64,000 nt of DNA, taken from UBA2040 sp002384725 (GTDB lineage: Bacteria; Bacteroidota; Bacteroidia; Flavobacteriales_D; Crocinitomicaceae). The translations under genes and the position numbers were made by a program. Under the pieces are notes generated by a model that was not told the origin of the DNA, ran no database searches, and saw nothing but the letters and a program-made list of their open reading frames with translations. This document shows positions 17,525 through 26,600 of the stretch, one piece after another (the stretch's first letter is position 1; the number at the start of each line of letters is the position of its first letter). The stretch spans positions 1-64,000 of the forward strand of contig CAWUXE010000002.1 of the NCBI GenBank assembly GCA_963926475.1, in the 5' to 3' direction.

Positions 17525-19312
17525 ATGAAAAACATTATTTGTATACTCTTTTTGTTGACGAGCTTAATAAGTTTCGCTCAACCTGAAGGAGCTCAAATTG
17601 AAATAATCGAAGGAAAACGTTACTATGTGCATATTGTACAAGGCGGAAACACGCTGTACGGTATTCATCGATTATATAATATCCTGGTAGAAGATATTAT
17701 CGCTGCCAATCCACAAGCGAAAAATGGACTCGCCGAAGGACAAAGAATTCTTGTTCCAATTCCAGGTGTGGAAAGTTTACCGGAAAATCTAGTTCTTCAT
17801 AAGGTTGTTGCGCAAGAAACAATGTATGGTATTGCTAAAAAATATGGAACAACGGTAGAACGTTTAGTGGAATTGAATCCTGGAATTGAAAATGGATTGA
17901 AAGTGGACCAAGAGATTAGTGTCCCCTATAAACTTCCCGTTGGAAAAGTAGGACAGACGCCTATTGAACAACAAAAGGTTAAAATCACATTTTCTGATAC
18001 TACTATTAAGCATACCGTGTTGAAAGGAGAAACGCTTTACAGTATTTCAAAAAGATTCATGGTGCCTACCAGCGAAATACAAAAGTTGAACAATATGAGA
18101 AACGATCGCCTACGACCAGGTGACGTTATTAATATTCCCATTAAAAAAGAAAGAATTGAAAAAGTAGAGATTAGAGAAGTGCTTCCTGCAAAATCAACAC
18201 GTAATGTTGATGATACAACTAGAATTGTTCCCTCTAAGAAAGATTCAATTTTCTTGTTTAAAAAGAAAGAAGTCTACAATGTGGCGATGCTGATGCCTTT
18301 GTTCCTTAAGCGAGGTGAAGGTTCTAGTCCTGCTATTTCGAATCTGGCCGCAGAATATTACATGGGTGCTCGATTTGCCATTGATTCTTTACAGGAACTT
18401 GGACTAAAGGCTAAAATGTATATTCACGATTCAAAGAATGATTCTGCTTCTGTTATAGAGCTACTTAAAAAGCCAGAATTTGCAGAAATGGATTTAATTA
18501 TCGGACCATTTTTCGCCAGCAACGCTGAATATGTTGCAAAATGGGCTAAAGACCATGGAGTTAGAATGGTGTGTCCAGTTGCTACGAGTTATGAAATTTT
18601 ACGTAATAATCCCTTCGTATATGAAGCGGTAACATCTGACGTTACCTTGAATGAGAAATTGGCGAAGTTTATTGCAGCGACGCATAATAACGAACAAATC
18701 ATTTTGGTAACTCCCGATTCTGAAAAAGACAAAGTTTTAAGCCAAAGCTTCAGAAATGGATTCAATGCTTTGAGTAAGAATCAAGACAGTCTTCCAAAAA
18801 TCATTGAGACAACAACAAAGGATTTTACGACATTTATAAAACCAAACACGAATTACCATATTATTTATTTATGTTCGGATAAAACTGAAGTAGGATTGTT
18901 CTTATCAAATTTAAATCAAACAACCATAGCGAATGAATCTGTTAGCGTTACTGTTTATGGTACGAAAGATTGGGAGTATTTTTCAAATTTGACTGATGAA
19001 CATTTGGCAAAATTCAAGGTTCATTGCGCAACTCCATATGATTTGAATTACAAAAACGATAGAACAAAGAATTTCGACAAAAGTTACCGTAAATCATACC
19101 GCACACAAGTGTCAAAAATGGCGCTTCAAGGATACGACGTAACTATGTTCTATTGTCAAAGTCTTCTTATGGGGAAAACTCCTCGAAAAGGAATCATGAA
19201 TAACTTCATAATGGAGCAAAAAGGTGAAGGCAATGGATATGAGAATACCAATTGTGTAATTCTAAAGCATAATGGTTATAGCTTCGTGAAACTGAAGGAG
19301 ATGAATGACTAA
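17525..19312 (+). CDS. Triple-LysM and periplasmic-binding-protein fusion
   Basis: A signal peptide (about residues 1-18) is followed by three LysM domains at roughly 30-78, 84-128 and 157-202, each with the Y-G-I or Y-S-I core and a (VPI/IPI)-type end. A type I periplasmic-binding fold follows (about 245-590), of the kind found in amino-acid ABC receptors and LpoA/PBP1-like proteins. LysM binds peptidoglycan, so the receptor-like domain would be held at the wall. No transporter genes are adjacent, so ligand sensing or cell-wall synthase regulation is as likely as uptake. It overlaps hemF by eight bases, indicating coupled translation. Confidence 0.85.
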   Translation: MKNIICILFLLTSLISFAQPEGAQIEIIEGKRYYVHIVQGGNTLYGIHRLYNILVEDIIAANPQAKNGLAEGQRILVPIPGVESLPENLVLHKVVAQETMYGIAKKYGTTVERLVELNPGIENGLKVDQEISVPYKLPVGKVGQTPIEQQKVKITFSDTTIKHTVLKGETLYSISKRFMVPTSEIQKLNNMRNDRLRPGDVINIPIKKERIEKVEIREVLPAKSTRNVDDTTRIVPSKKDSIFLFKKKEVYNVAMLMPLFLKRGEGSSPAISNLAAEYYMGARFAIDSLQELGLKAKMYIHDSKNDSASVIELLKKPEFAEMDLIIGPFFASNAEYVAKWAKDHGVRMVCPVATSYEILRNNPFVYEAVTSDVTLNEKLAKFIAATHNNEQIILVTPDSEKDKVLSQSFRNGFNALSKNQDSLPKIIETTTKDFTTFIKPNTNYHIIYLCSDKTEVGLFLSNLNQTTIANESVSVTVYGTKDWEYFSNLTDEHLAKFKVHCATPYDLNYKNDRTKNFDKSYRKSYRTQVSKMALQGYDVTMFYCQSLLMGKTPRKGIMNNFIMEQKGEGNGYENTNCVILKHNGYSFVKLKEMND

Positions 19313-20204
19313 GGATCAGATTGCGCAACGTTTTAAGTTACTTCAGGAAAAAATTGTTTCTGACTTGACAAGCATTGATGGTAAACAATCTTTTCAAACG
19401 GATACTTGGGAAAGAGCTGAGGGTGGTGGTGGAAAAACGATGACCATTGCTGATGGTGGAATTATTGAAAAAGGGGGCGTTGCATTTTCAAAAGTATATG
19501 GCGATGTTTCCGCTGTTATGAAAAAACAACTGGGTCTTGATGGAGATTCTTTTTTCGCAACAGGCGTTTCTATTGTTTTACATCCTTCTAATCCTTTTAT
19601 CCCAATTATACACTTGAACGTGCGGTATTTTGAACTGGATAGCGGTGTATACTGGTTTGGGGGAGGGATAGACCTTACACCACATTATATCGACATGAAA
19701 CTCGCGACCGATTTTCATCTTGGATTAAAGCAGATTTGCGACAAATATAATCCTGATTTTTATTCAAAATTCAAAGTACAAGCCGACGATTATTTTTTTA
19801 TTCCCCATCGTAATGAAACAAGAGGGATTGGCGGTATATTTTTCGACCATCAGGTGCATGACGAAAACGTTTCTAAACAGAATCTGTTTGATTTTTGTAC
19901 AGAGTTAGGAGAGTCTTTTCCAAAACTATATGGTCATCAAGTTGAAATGAATAAATCAAATACTTATACGGACGAACATATTCAATGGAGAAATCATCGT
20001 CGTGGTAGATATGTTGAGTTTAATTTGGTAAATGATCGCGGGACAAAATTTGGTCTTTTGTCTGGAGGGCGCGCAGAAAGTATCCTAATGAGTTTGCCGC
20101 CACTGGCCAATTGGACGTACTGCCATGAAATAAAACCTTTGAGTAAGGAATTTGAAACACAAAGAAAACTTGTTAAAGCATATCCTTGGATTGATGGTGA
20201 ATAA
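19305..20204 (+). CDS. hemF: Oxygen-dependent coproporphyrinogen III oxidase
   Basis: HemF oxidatively decarboxylates coproporphyrinogen III to protoporphyrinogen IX with O2 in heme synthesis. The 299-residue chain has the family's highly conserved blocks: GGGGKTMTIADGG near the start, VRYFE and YWFGGGIDLTPHY in the middle, and RNETRGIGGIFFDH and RRGRYVEFNL later, with the SLPPLANW signature near the end. Length matches the family. Presence of HemF implies growth with oxygen. hemB lies elsewhere in the window (56536), so heme genes are dispersed. It begins inside the LysM/PBP1 gene. Confidence 0.97.
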   Translation: MTKDQIAQRFKLLQEKIVSDLTSIDGKQSFQTDTWERAEGGGGKTMTIADGGIIEKGGVAFSKVYGDVSAVMKKQLGLDGDSFFATGVSIVLHPSNPFIPIIHLNVRYFELDSGVYWFGGGIDLTPHYIDMKLATDFHLGLKQICDKYNPDFYSKFKVQADDYFFIPHRNETRGIGGIFFDHQVHDENVSKQNLFDFCTELGESFPKLYGHQVEMNKSNTYTDEHIQWRNHRRGRYVEFNLVNDRGTKFGLLSGGRAESILMSLPPLANWTYCHEIKPLSKEFETQRKLVKAYPWIDGE

Positions 20205-20243
20205 CTTTCGATAGGATGAGAATGAAAAGTTATTCAGATGCTT

Positions 20244-20251
20244 TAAATTTG
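20244..20251 (+). promoter_or_regulatory. Promoter -7 box before the secreted-protein pair
   Basis: TAAATTTG fits TAnnTTTG, 23 bases before the ATG at 20275. The -33 element is not clear. Confidence 0.35.
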
Positions 20252-20274
20252 CGGCTTGAAATAGTTTAAAAAAA

Positions 20275-20685
20275 ATGAAAAAATACTTTTTTACACCATT
20301 CTTGGTTGTATTTCAACTGGCTTTCGGTCAAACCGATAACGTTGAATTGACTAAAATTATTGAAGTGTATGGCGAAAACTATGCTGAAAGTTTAAAAGAG
20401 TCTAATCCCGGTAAATTAGATTTTCTTTTGAAATATGCTACAACTGGTTTTATCATTTTAAAGGGTGATATTAAAACAAAAGGCGTTGTCGAAATTGAAG
20501 TAATTCCAATGCACGAGAAAGGGAAAACCAAAACAATCGAAGAGTTCCTATACATTTTAAATAATGAGTTGTATAATCCTTTGGTTTTTGAATGGATTCC
20601 TGGTATGCAACCTCAGATGTATAAATTAGGGAATACAGATTATTTTATTTGTATTCCATCGCAAAAACAATTAAACAGAATATAA
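20275..20685 (+). CDS. Small secreted protein, 136 aa
   Basis: A signal peptide (about residues 1-18, ending AFGQ) precedes a compact soluble domain with no recognised motif. Notable segments are LKYATTGFIILKGDI near the middle and an aromatic-rich VFEWIPGMQPQMYKLG near the C-terminus. The gene's TAA is one base from the ATG of the large T9SS protein downstream, so the two form an operon and may work together at the surface or in its export. A similar small partner is often seen next to large gliding-motility-type surface proteins in this phylum (general impression, not checked). Confidence 0.75.
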   Translation: MKKYFFTPFLVVFQLAFGQTDNVELTKIIEVYGENYAESLKESNPGKLDFLLKYATTGFIILKGDIKTKGVVEIEVIPMHEKGKTKTIEEFLYILNNELYNPLVFEWIPGMQPQMYKLGNTDYFICIPSQKQLNRI

Positions 20686-20686
20686 C

Positions 20687-23308
20687 ATGGAGAATATAAC
20701 AAATTTTCACCGTTGGATTGCTTGCCTCTTTTTATTAATTGGCACGAGTTGTTACGGTCAAAATTTAACCATGACCAATACAACTATAAACAATTGCTCT
20801 GGAACCCTTCTAGATCCGGGCGGTGTGGCAAATTACCCGAACAACTCTAACATTACAACGACAATTTGCCCTGGGACCCCAGGAGCATCAGTTTTACTTT
20901 CGTTTACTTTGTTTAACACCGAACTCAATTTCGATGATTTGACCATCTATGATGGAAATTCAATTGCGGCTCCTATTCTCGGTACTTATGGAGGTTCGCT
21001 GCCAGCGTTTTCTGTTCAGGCATCTAACGCAACTGGTTGTTTAACTTTGGTCTTTCAATCGGATGCAACGACAAATTTAGCTGGTTTTAGTGCGAATATT
21101 TCATGTGTTTATCCATGTCAAGCCTTTACTGCAGTTGTTAATTCAACAAGCCCGGCAGCGGTTGGAGGGTTTATCGATATTTGTCTTGGACAGAGTGTGA
21201 CGGTCAATGGCGGGGGTAATTATCCAAATCCCCCTGGAAATTATACACAAACAAATGCAAGTTCGTCTTTTGAATGGTTTTTTGGAGATTTAACAATCGG
21301 TAATACCGCAATATCCTCTCATACATATTCAACAGCTGGCGTTTTTGATTTAGATCTAAACATCACTGATGTCAACGGTTGTACAAATGCGAATGACATA
21401 AATTTAAAGGTTCGTGTTTCCGGTGCACCAACTTATACTGGAACAAACGTACTTGCAACTGATATCTGTCTAGGCCAAACGAATGACTTGTCAGGATTTG
21501 TGCAAGCAGCACCATTGACGTATTTCTGCGAATCTTCAAATATAGATACCACAGTAATTCCAGATGGAGTAGGAGTGTCCTATGCCAACGACTTGGATTT
21601 GGATTGTTTCGGTCCAGCTGCAACGATTTCGAGCGCTTCAGATATTTCATCTATTTGCCTTGATTTGGAGCATTCTTATATCCACGACTTAACTATTACC
21701 CTGAGTTGTCCAAACGGCACCTCAATTGATCTGTACGTCACGTATCCAGGAGCTGTAAATAGCGTTCAGTTTGGTCAACCAGTGGATGATGATCTTTCTT
21801 CAACTCTTGGGTTACCATACACTTATTGCTTCACAAACACCGCGGCAAATACAATATATTCTATAGCTGAACCTGCCATTGGAGCCCCTCCTGTTCAAAA
21901 CTATACCGATCAAGATGGAACAGCTGTTGCAGGTGCATTTTACATACCAGCTGGAAATTATTTGCCAGACCAAGGGTTTGGAAACTTGATAGGTTGTCCT
22001 TTAAATGGGGATTGGACGATTACAATAACAGATGGTTTAAACTCAGATAATGGAACAATATTTAATTGGGCTATTGATTTTGACCCTTCCCTTTATTCAA
22101 CCAATAACAATTTCACTCCATCGATATCCGCCAATTGGCTTCCAGACTCTACAATAACATTAAATGTTGGAAATACGATATCCGTAACTCCTGTTGCGAC
22201 TGGTGTTAGTTGTTACGTTTTTGAATCCACAGATCAATTCGGTTGTACGTTTGACACAACCGTTTGTTTTAATGTTACGCCAATTGACGACGCTACATTT
22301 GCTTATGGTAAAGCGCAATATTGTAGCAGTGATCCTAATCCTACACCAAATATTACTGGAACACCAGGTGGTGTGTTTTTTGCAACAGGTGGATTGCCAA
22401 TTAATACAACAACAGGGCAAATAGATTTAACCCTGGCTATAAATGGAAATTACACAGTAACTTATACGACTTCTGGCACTGCATGTCCAGCGAACAGTTC
22501 TGTTACCATTGACGTTATTAGTGCAACGTCTGGCTTTAGCGCAAATGTCACCACAGGATGTTCACCCTTGACGGTTAATTTCACAAATCTGTCTGTAAAT
22601 TCTGTAAATTGTGCTTGGAGTTTTGGTGATGGTAATCAAGCTGTAGGTTGCGTAGGTATTTCACACATTTATCAAAACGGAGGTTCGTTTAATCCATCCT
22701 TGACAATAATAGACGCAAATGGATGTGTTGCAACGAGCACACAAGTTGGATTGATTCAACCAGACATTAAACCAACCGCTGCATTTATTCCATCTCCAGC
22801 AGCACTTTCAGTTGTAGATCAAACGTCCGTTATGAGCAATACGAGTGTCGGAGCTACTTCTTACGCTTGGTTTTTTCCAAATGGACAAACCTCTTCGGCA
22901 ACTAGTCCTAGTTTTACTTTTAATTTATCGAGTAATGAATCGGCGATTGTGACACTATATGCATACTCAGATGGTGGATGTGTAGATTCAACGAGTCGAA
23001 CAATTTCGCTGACGGAAGAATTGATTTTCTATGCGCCAAATACATTTACTCCAAATAACGATGAAAACAATGCTGTTTTCAACCCGGTGATGATATCCGG
23101 GATAGATATTTCAAGTTATAAATTAACCATCTTCAACAGATGGGGAGAAATTATTTTTGTTTCACAAGATATTCATCAAGGTTGGGACGGCACAAATAAG
23201 TCGGGTAAGAAGAGCCAAGATGGTGTTTATAAATACATTATCGAATTTAGTAGAAAAAATGTTGATGAACCCGAACGATTTGACGGACATGTTAATTTAC
23301 TAAGATAA
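20687..23308 (+). CDS. Large surface protein with CUB-like, PKD, P-domain and T9SS type B ending
   Basis: After a signal peptide (about 1-25) come a CUB-like domain (about 30-145), a PKD domain (about 150-240), a proprotein-convertase P-like domain (about 265-440), a second PKD near 620-690, and further Ig-like strands. The C-terminal about 90 residues form the gliding-motility-associated type B T9SS domain: FTPNNDENN, IFNRWGEIIF, then GWDGTNKSGKKSQDGVYKY. It should be secreted through the T9SS and anchored at the surface as an adhesin-like protein. Cysteine-rich spacing suggests disulphides. It shares an operon with the 136-residue protein upstream. Confidence 0.92.
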   Translation: MENITNFHRWIACLFLLIGTSCYGQNLTMTNTTINNCSGTLLDPGGVANYPNNSNITTTICPGTPGASVLLSFTLFNTELNFDDLTIYDGNSIAAPILGTYGGSLPAFSVQASNATGCLTLVFQSDATTNLAGFSANISCVYPCQAFTAVVNSTSPAAVGGFIDICLGQSVTVNGGGNYPNPPGNYTQTNASSSFEWFFGDLTIGNTAISSHTYSTAGVFDLDLNITDVNGCTNANDINLKVRVSGAPTYTGTNVLATDICLGQTNDLSGFVQAAPLTYFCESSNIDTTVIPDGVGVSYANDLDLDCFGPAATISSASDISSICLDLEHSYIHDLTITLSCPNGTSIDLYVTYPGAVNSVQFGQPVDDDLSSTLGLPYTYCFTNTAANTIYSIAEPAIGAPPVQNYTDQDGTAVAGAFYIPAGNYLPDQGFGNLIGCPLNGDWTITITDGLNSDNGTIFNWAIDFDPSLYSTNNNFTPSISANWLPDSTITLNVGNTISVTPVATGVSCYVFESTDQFGCTFDTTVCFNVTPIDDATFAYGKAQYCSSDPNPTPNITGTPGGVFFATGGLPINTTTGQIDLTLAINGNYTVTYTTSGTACPANSSVTIDVISATSGFSANVTTGCSPLTVNFTNLSVNSVNCAWSFGDGNQAVGCVGISHIYQNGGSFNPSLTIIDANGCVATSTQVGLIQPDIKPTAAFIPSPAALSVVDQTSVMSNTSVGATSYAWFFPNGQTSSATSPSFTFNLSSNESAIVTLYAYSDGGCVDSTSRTISLTEELIFYAPNTFTPNNDENNAVFNPVMISGIDISSYKLTIFNRWGEIIFVSQDIHQGWDGTNKSGKKSQDGVYKYIIEFSRKNVDEPERFDGHVNLLR

Positions 23309-23313
23309 TATAA

Positions 23314-23337
23314 GGGCAACGAAAGTTGCTCTTTTTT
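23314..23337 (+). terminator. Terminator after the T9SS type B gene
   Basis: GGGCAAC (23314-23320), a GAAA tetraloop, GTTGCTC (23325-23331), then six T. One G-T pair. Confidence 0.8.
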
Positions 23338-23386
23338 ATGTGTAAAACTCATGAAAAGTAGAATGAAGAAATCTATAAGATTTGAG

Positions 23387-23394
23387 TAAATTTG
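23387..23394 (+). promoter_or_regulatory. Possible carB -7 box
   Basis: TAAATTTG fits TAnnTTTG and would give a leader of about 50 bases before carB. No clear -33 element. Confidence 0.3.
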
Positions 23395-23449
23395 TCTTCA
23401 ATTTGTCAGGAACTGTATATAAATTGAACTCCCAAAAATTGAGCAGAAA

Positions 23450-26266
23450 ATGCCTAGAAACGAATCCCTAAAATCTATCCTAATAATCGGAAGTGGTCCA
23501 ATCATTATTGGCCAAGCATGCGAATTTGACTACGCTGGCTCTCAAGCCGCCCGCTCTTTGCGAGAAGAAGGTATTGAGGTAACCTTAATCAATTCCAATC
23601 CGGCGACAATTATGACGGATAAAGTAATTGCAGACAATATTTATTTATTGCCACTTGAACCCGAAAGCATAGTTGAAATATTAGAAAAACACAATATTGA
23701 CGCTGTTTTGCCAACCATGGGAGGGCAAACTGCATTGAACTTGTGCATCAAATGTAACGAAATGGGCATTTGGGAAGAGCACGGTGTCAAGCTAATAGGA
23801 GTTGATATCGATGCGATTGAAATAACAGAGAATAGAGAATCTTTTCGCAATCTAATGGTTGAAATTGGTGTTGGTATGGCGCCTCAAGCGACTGCTAAAT
23901 CTTTCCTTGAAGGTAAGGAGGTAGCTCAAAAATTCGGTTTTCCTCTTTGTATTCGATCATCGTATACACTAGGAGGTGCAGGAGCATCTATTGTTCATGA
24001 TCCACTTGAATTTGACACTTTGCTAGAGAGGGGGCTTCAATTATCACCAATTCATGAAGTCATGATTGACAAGGCTTTATTGGGCTGGAAAGAATATGAA
24101 CTTGAACTTCTGAGAGATCATAACGATAACGTGGTGATCATCTGTTCTATTGAGAATTTCGACCCGATGGGTATCCATACAGGTGACTCCATTACGGTTG
24201 CCCCAGCAATGACGCTCTCTGATACGACCTACCAAAGGATGAGAGATATGGCCATCAAAATGATGCGTTCTATAGGTAATTTCGCGGGTGGATGTAACGT
24301 ACAGTTTGCTGTTTCTCCTGACGAAAACGAAGATATTATTGCCATTGAAATCAACCCTCGTGTTTCGAGATCATCCGCTTTGGCATCAAAGGCTACGGGT
24401 TATCCTATTGCGAAGATTGCGTCTAAACTAGCGATTGGGTACCATTTAGATGAATTGAAAAACCAAATTACGAAAACGACTTCAGCTTTATTTGAACCAA
24501 CATTGGATTATGTTATTGTAAAGATTCCACGATGGAATTTCAATAAATTTCCAGGAACAGATAGAAAGCTTGGACTTCAGATGAAATCGGTTGGTGAAGT
24601 AATGGGAATTGGTCGTTCATTCCAAGAAGCGCTTCAAAAAGCTTGTCAATCTCTTGAGATAAATCGAAACGGATTGGGTGCTGACGGCAAAGAGTTGACT
24701 AATCAAAAAGAAATTTTACACAGTTTAGAGTTTGCAAGCTGGAATCGTTTGTTTCATATTTACGATGCGATTAAACTTGGAATTCCTTTTAAAACAATTG
24801 TTGAGAAAACAAAAATTGATATCTGGTTCTTGAAGCAAATCGAAGATTTGATTAAGCTAGAAGGTCGAATAGAAAAACACAATTTGGACAGTTTACCTAA
24901 AGAATTACTTTTCGAGGCCAAACAAAAAGGATATGCCGATCGTCAAGTAGCTCATTTATTGAGATGTCTTGAATCAGAAGTATACAGCAAGCGAGAAGAG
25001 ATGGGTGTCAATCGTGTCTATAAATTAGTAGATACGTGTGCGGCCGAATTCGAAGCGAAAACGCCTTATTATTATTCCACTTTTGAATTGGAAAATGAGA
25101 GTGTCGTTTCCAATAAAAAGAAAGTTGTCGTTCTTGGATCTGGTCCCAACCGAATAGGACAGGGGATAGAGTTCGATTATTCTTGTGTACATGGAGTTTT
25201 AGCAGCCAAAGAATGTGGTTACGAAACCATCATGATCAATTGTAACCCTGAAACTGTTTCAACAGACTTTGATACAGCAGATAAATTGTACTTCGAACCC
25301 GTTTTCTGGGAACACATTTACGACATTATCAAGCATGAGAAACCCGAAGGTGTCATTGTTCAGCTTGGAGGTCAGACTGCTTTGAAATTGGCTGAAAAGC
25401 TCGAACGATATGGAATTAAAATCATGGGAACCTCGTTTGATGCCCTTGATTTAGCAGAAGATAGAGGTCGTTTTTCTAAAGTTTTAGAAAAGAACAATAT
25501 TCCTTTTCCAAAGTACGGAATAGTTGAAAGTGCGGAACAAGCACTTGAACTGTCAGACACATTAGGCTTTCCACTTTTGGTTCGTCCATCTTACGTTTTG
25601 GGTGGTCAGAAAATGAAAATTGTCATCAATAAAGAGGAATTAGAGCACCACGTTGTCGATATCATCAACGAAATGGGGAATAATCAAATTCTTTTGGATC
25701 ACTTCTTAGGCGGAGCAATCGAAGCCGAAGCAGATGCCATTTGTGATGGAGAGGATGTTTATATTATCGGTGTAATGCAGCATATTGAGCCTGCAGGTAT
25801 TCACTCCGGTGATTCTTATGCTGTTTTGCCTCCATATAACTTGGGTGATTTCGTCATGCAGCAAATTATAGATATCACGAACAAAATTGCCGTTGAACTG
25901 AAAACAGTTGGTTTAATGAACATACAATTTGCCATCAAAGACGACAAAGTATATGTGATTGAAGCAAATCCAAGAGCTTCTAGAACAGTTCCTTTCATTG
26001 CAAAAGCGTACGATGAACCCTATGTGAATTACGCTACAAAAGTAATGCTTGGTGAGAAAAAGGTGAAAGACTTTAATTTTAAACCGAAGCTGGAAGGATA
26101 TGCAATCAAAATCCCTGTTTTTTCCTATGAGAAATTCCCAGATGTAAAAAAGGAATTAGGTCCTGAAATGAAATCGACAGGTGAGGCAATTCGTTTCATT
26201 AAGAACCTACGTGATCCATTCTTTACGAAGATTTATAGCGAGCGAAACATGCACCTTTCAAAATAA
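23450..26266 (+). CDS. carB: Carbamoyl-phosphate synthase large subunit, no allosteric domain
   Basis: CarB builds carbamoyl phosphate from bicarbonate, ATP and ammonia delivered by CarA, feeding arginine and pyrimidine synthesis. Two homologous ATP-grasp halves are visible: GSGPIIIGQACEFDYAGSQA with MGGQTALNL, and GSGPNRIGQGIEFDY with LGGQTALKL, both followed by ATP-grasp cores and metal-binding EINPR and EANPR. At 938 residues it stops after the second synthase half and lacks the about 130-residue MGS regulatory domain found in E. coli (1073). I recall the short form as normal in Flavobacteriales. carA is not in the window. It is followed six bases later by a small membrane-protein gene. 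Confidence 0.97.
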   Translation: MPRNESLKSILIIGSGPIIIGQACEFDYAGSQAARSLREEGIEVTLINSNPATIMTDKVIADNIYLLPLEPESIVEILEKHNIDAVLPTMGGQTALNLCIKCNEMGIWEEHGVKLIGVDIDAIEITENRESFRNLMVEIGVGMAPQATAKSFLEGKEVAQKFGFPLCIRSSYTLGGAGASIVHDPLEFDTLLERGLQLSPIHEVMIDKALLGWKEYELELLRDHNDNVVIICSIENFDPMGIHTGDSITVAPAMTLSDTTYQRMRDMAIKMMRSIGNFAGGCNVQFAVSPDENEDIIAIEINPRVSRSSALASKATGYPIAKIASKLAIGYHLDELKNQITKTTSALFEPTLDYVIVKIPRWNFNKFPGTDRKLGLQMKSVGEVMGIGRSFQEALQKACQSLEINRNGLGADGKELTNQKEILHSLEFASWNRLFHIYDAIKLGIPFKTIVEKTKIDIWFLKQIEDLIKLEGRIEKHNLDSLPKELLFEAKQKGYADRQVAHLLRCLESEVYSKREEMGVNRVYKLVDTCAAEFEAKTPYYYSTFELENESVVSNKKKVVVLGSGPNRIGQGIEFDYSCVHGVLAAKECGYETIMINCNPETVSTDFDTADKLYFEPVFWEHIYDIIKHEKPEGVIVQLGGQTALKLAEKLERYGIKIMGTSFDALDLAEDRGRFSKVLEKNNIPFPKYGIVESAEQALELSDTLGFPLLVRPSYVLGGQKMKIVINKEELEHHVVDIINEMGNNQILLDHFLGGAIEAEADAICDGEDVYIIGVMQHIEPAGIHSGDSYAVLPPYNLGDFVMQQIIDITNKIAVELKTVGLMNIQFAIKDDKVYVIEANPRASRTVPFIAKAYDEPYVNYATKVMLGEKKVKDFNFKPKLEGYAIKIPVFSYEKFPDVKKELGPEMKSTGEAIRFIKNLRDPFFTKIYSERNMHLSK

Positions 26267-26272
26267 AAAACT

Positions 26273-26524
26273 ATGCTTGAGTCCAGTTTTACTGGGATAA
26301 TTCGGACGGTCTTTATCATAATTGGTGTTATTACTATTTTGCGATTATTGGGAAGAGTCATGCAAGCGAAACGCAATCAGAGCGAACTTCGCAATCTTGA
26401 GGAAAAAGAAGAAGAAATCAAAAATACACGAAGAAATACTGGGCGTATTGATATTCTGAATTCTCAATCAAATAAGTCTTCCAGTAAGATTGAAGATGTA
26501 GACTTCGAGGAGCTCAAAGATTAA
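26273..26524 (+). CDS. Small membrane protein, DUF4834-like
   Basis: This 83-residue protein has one N-terminal hydrophobic helix (about 8-27) and a charged, probably cytoplasmic tail rich in E, K and R. Size, topology and position just before a yfhO gene fit the DUF4834 group of Flavobacteriia, though the sequence is too short to be sure. The gene follows carB by six bases and is about 75 bases before the YfhO gene, so it may be transcribed with carB. No function is known. Confidence 0.7.
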   Translation: MLESSFTGIIRTVFIIIGVITILRLLGRVMQAKRNQSELRNLEEKEEEIKNTRRNTGRIDILNSQSNKSSSKIEDVDFEELKD

Positions 26525-26600
26525 TTCTATCCTTTTACCAGCAGTGTTTTTTTCCTTATCTTCACGCATATTTTATTGAATCAACCAAACGTCATTCTTT

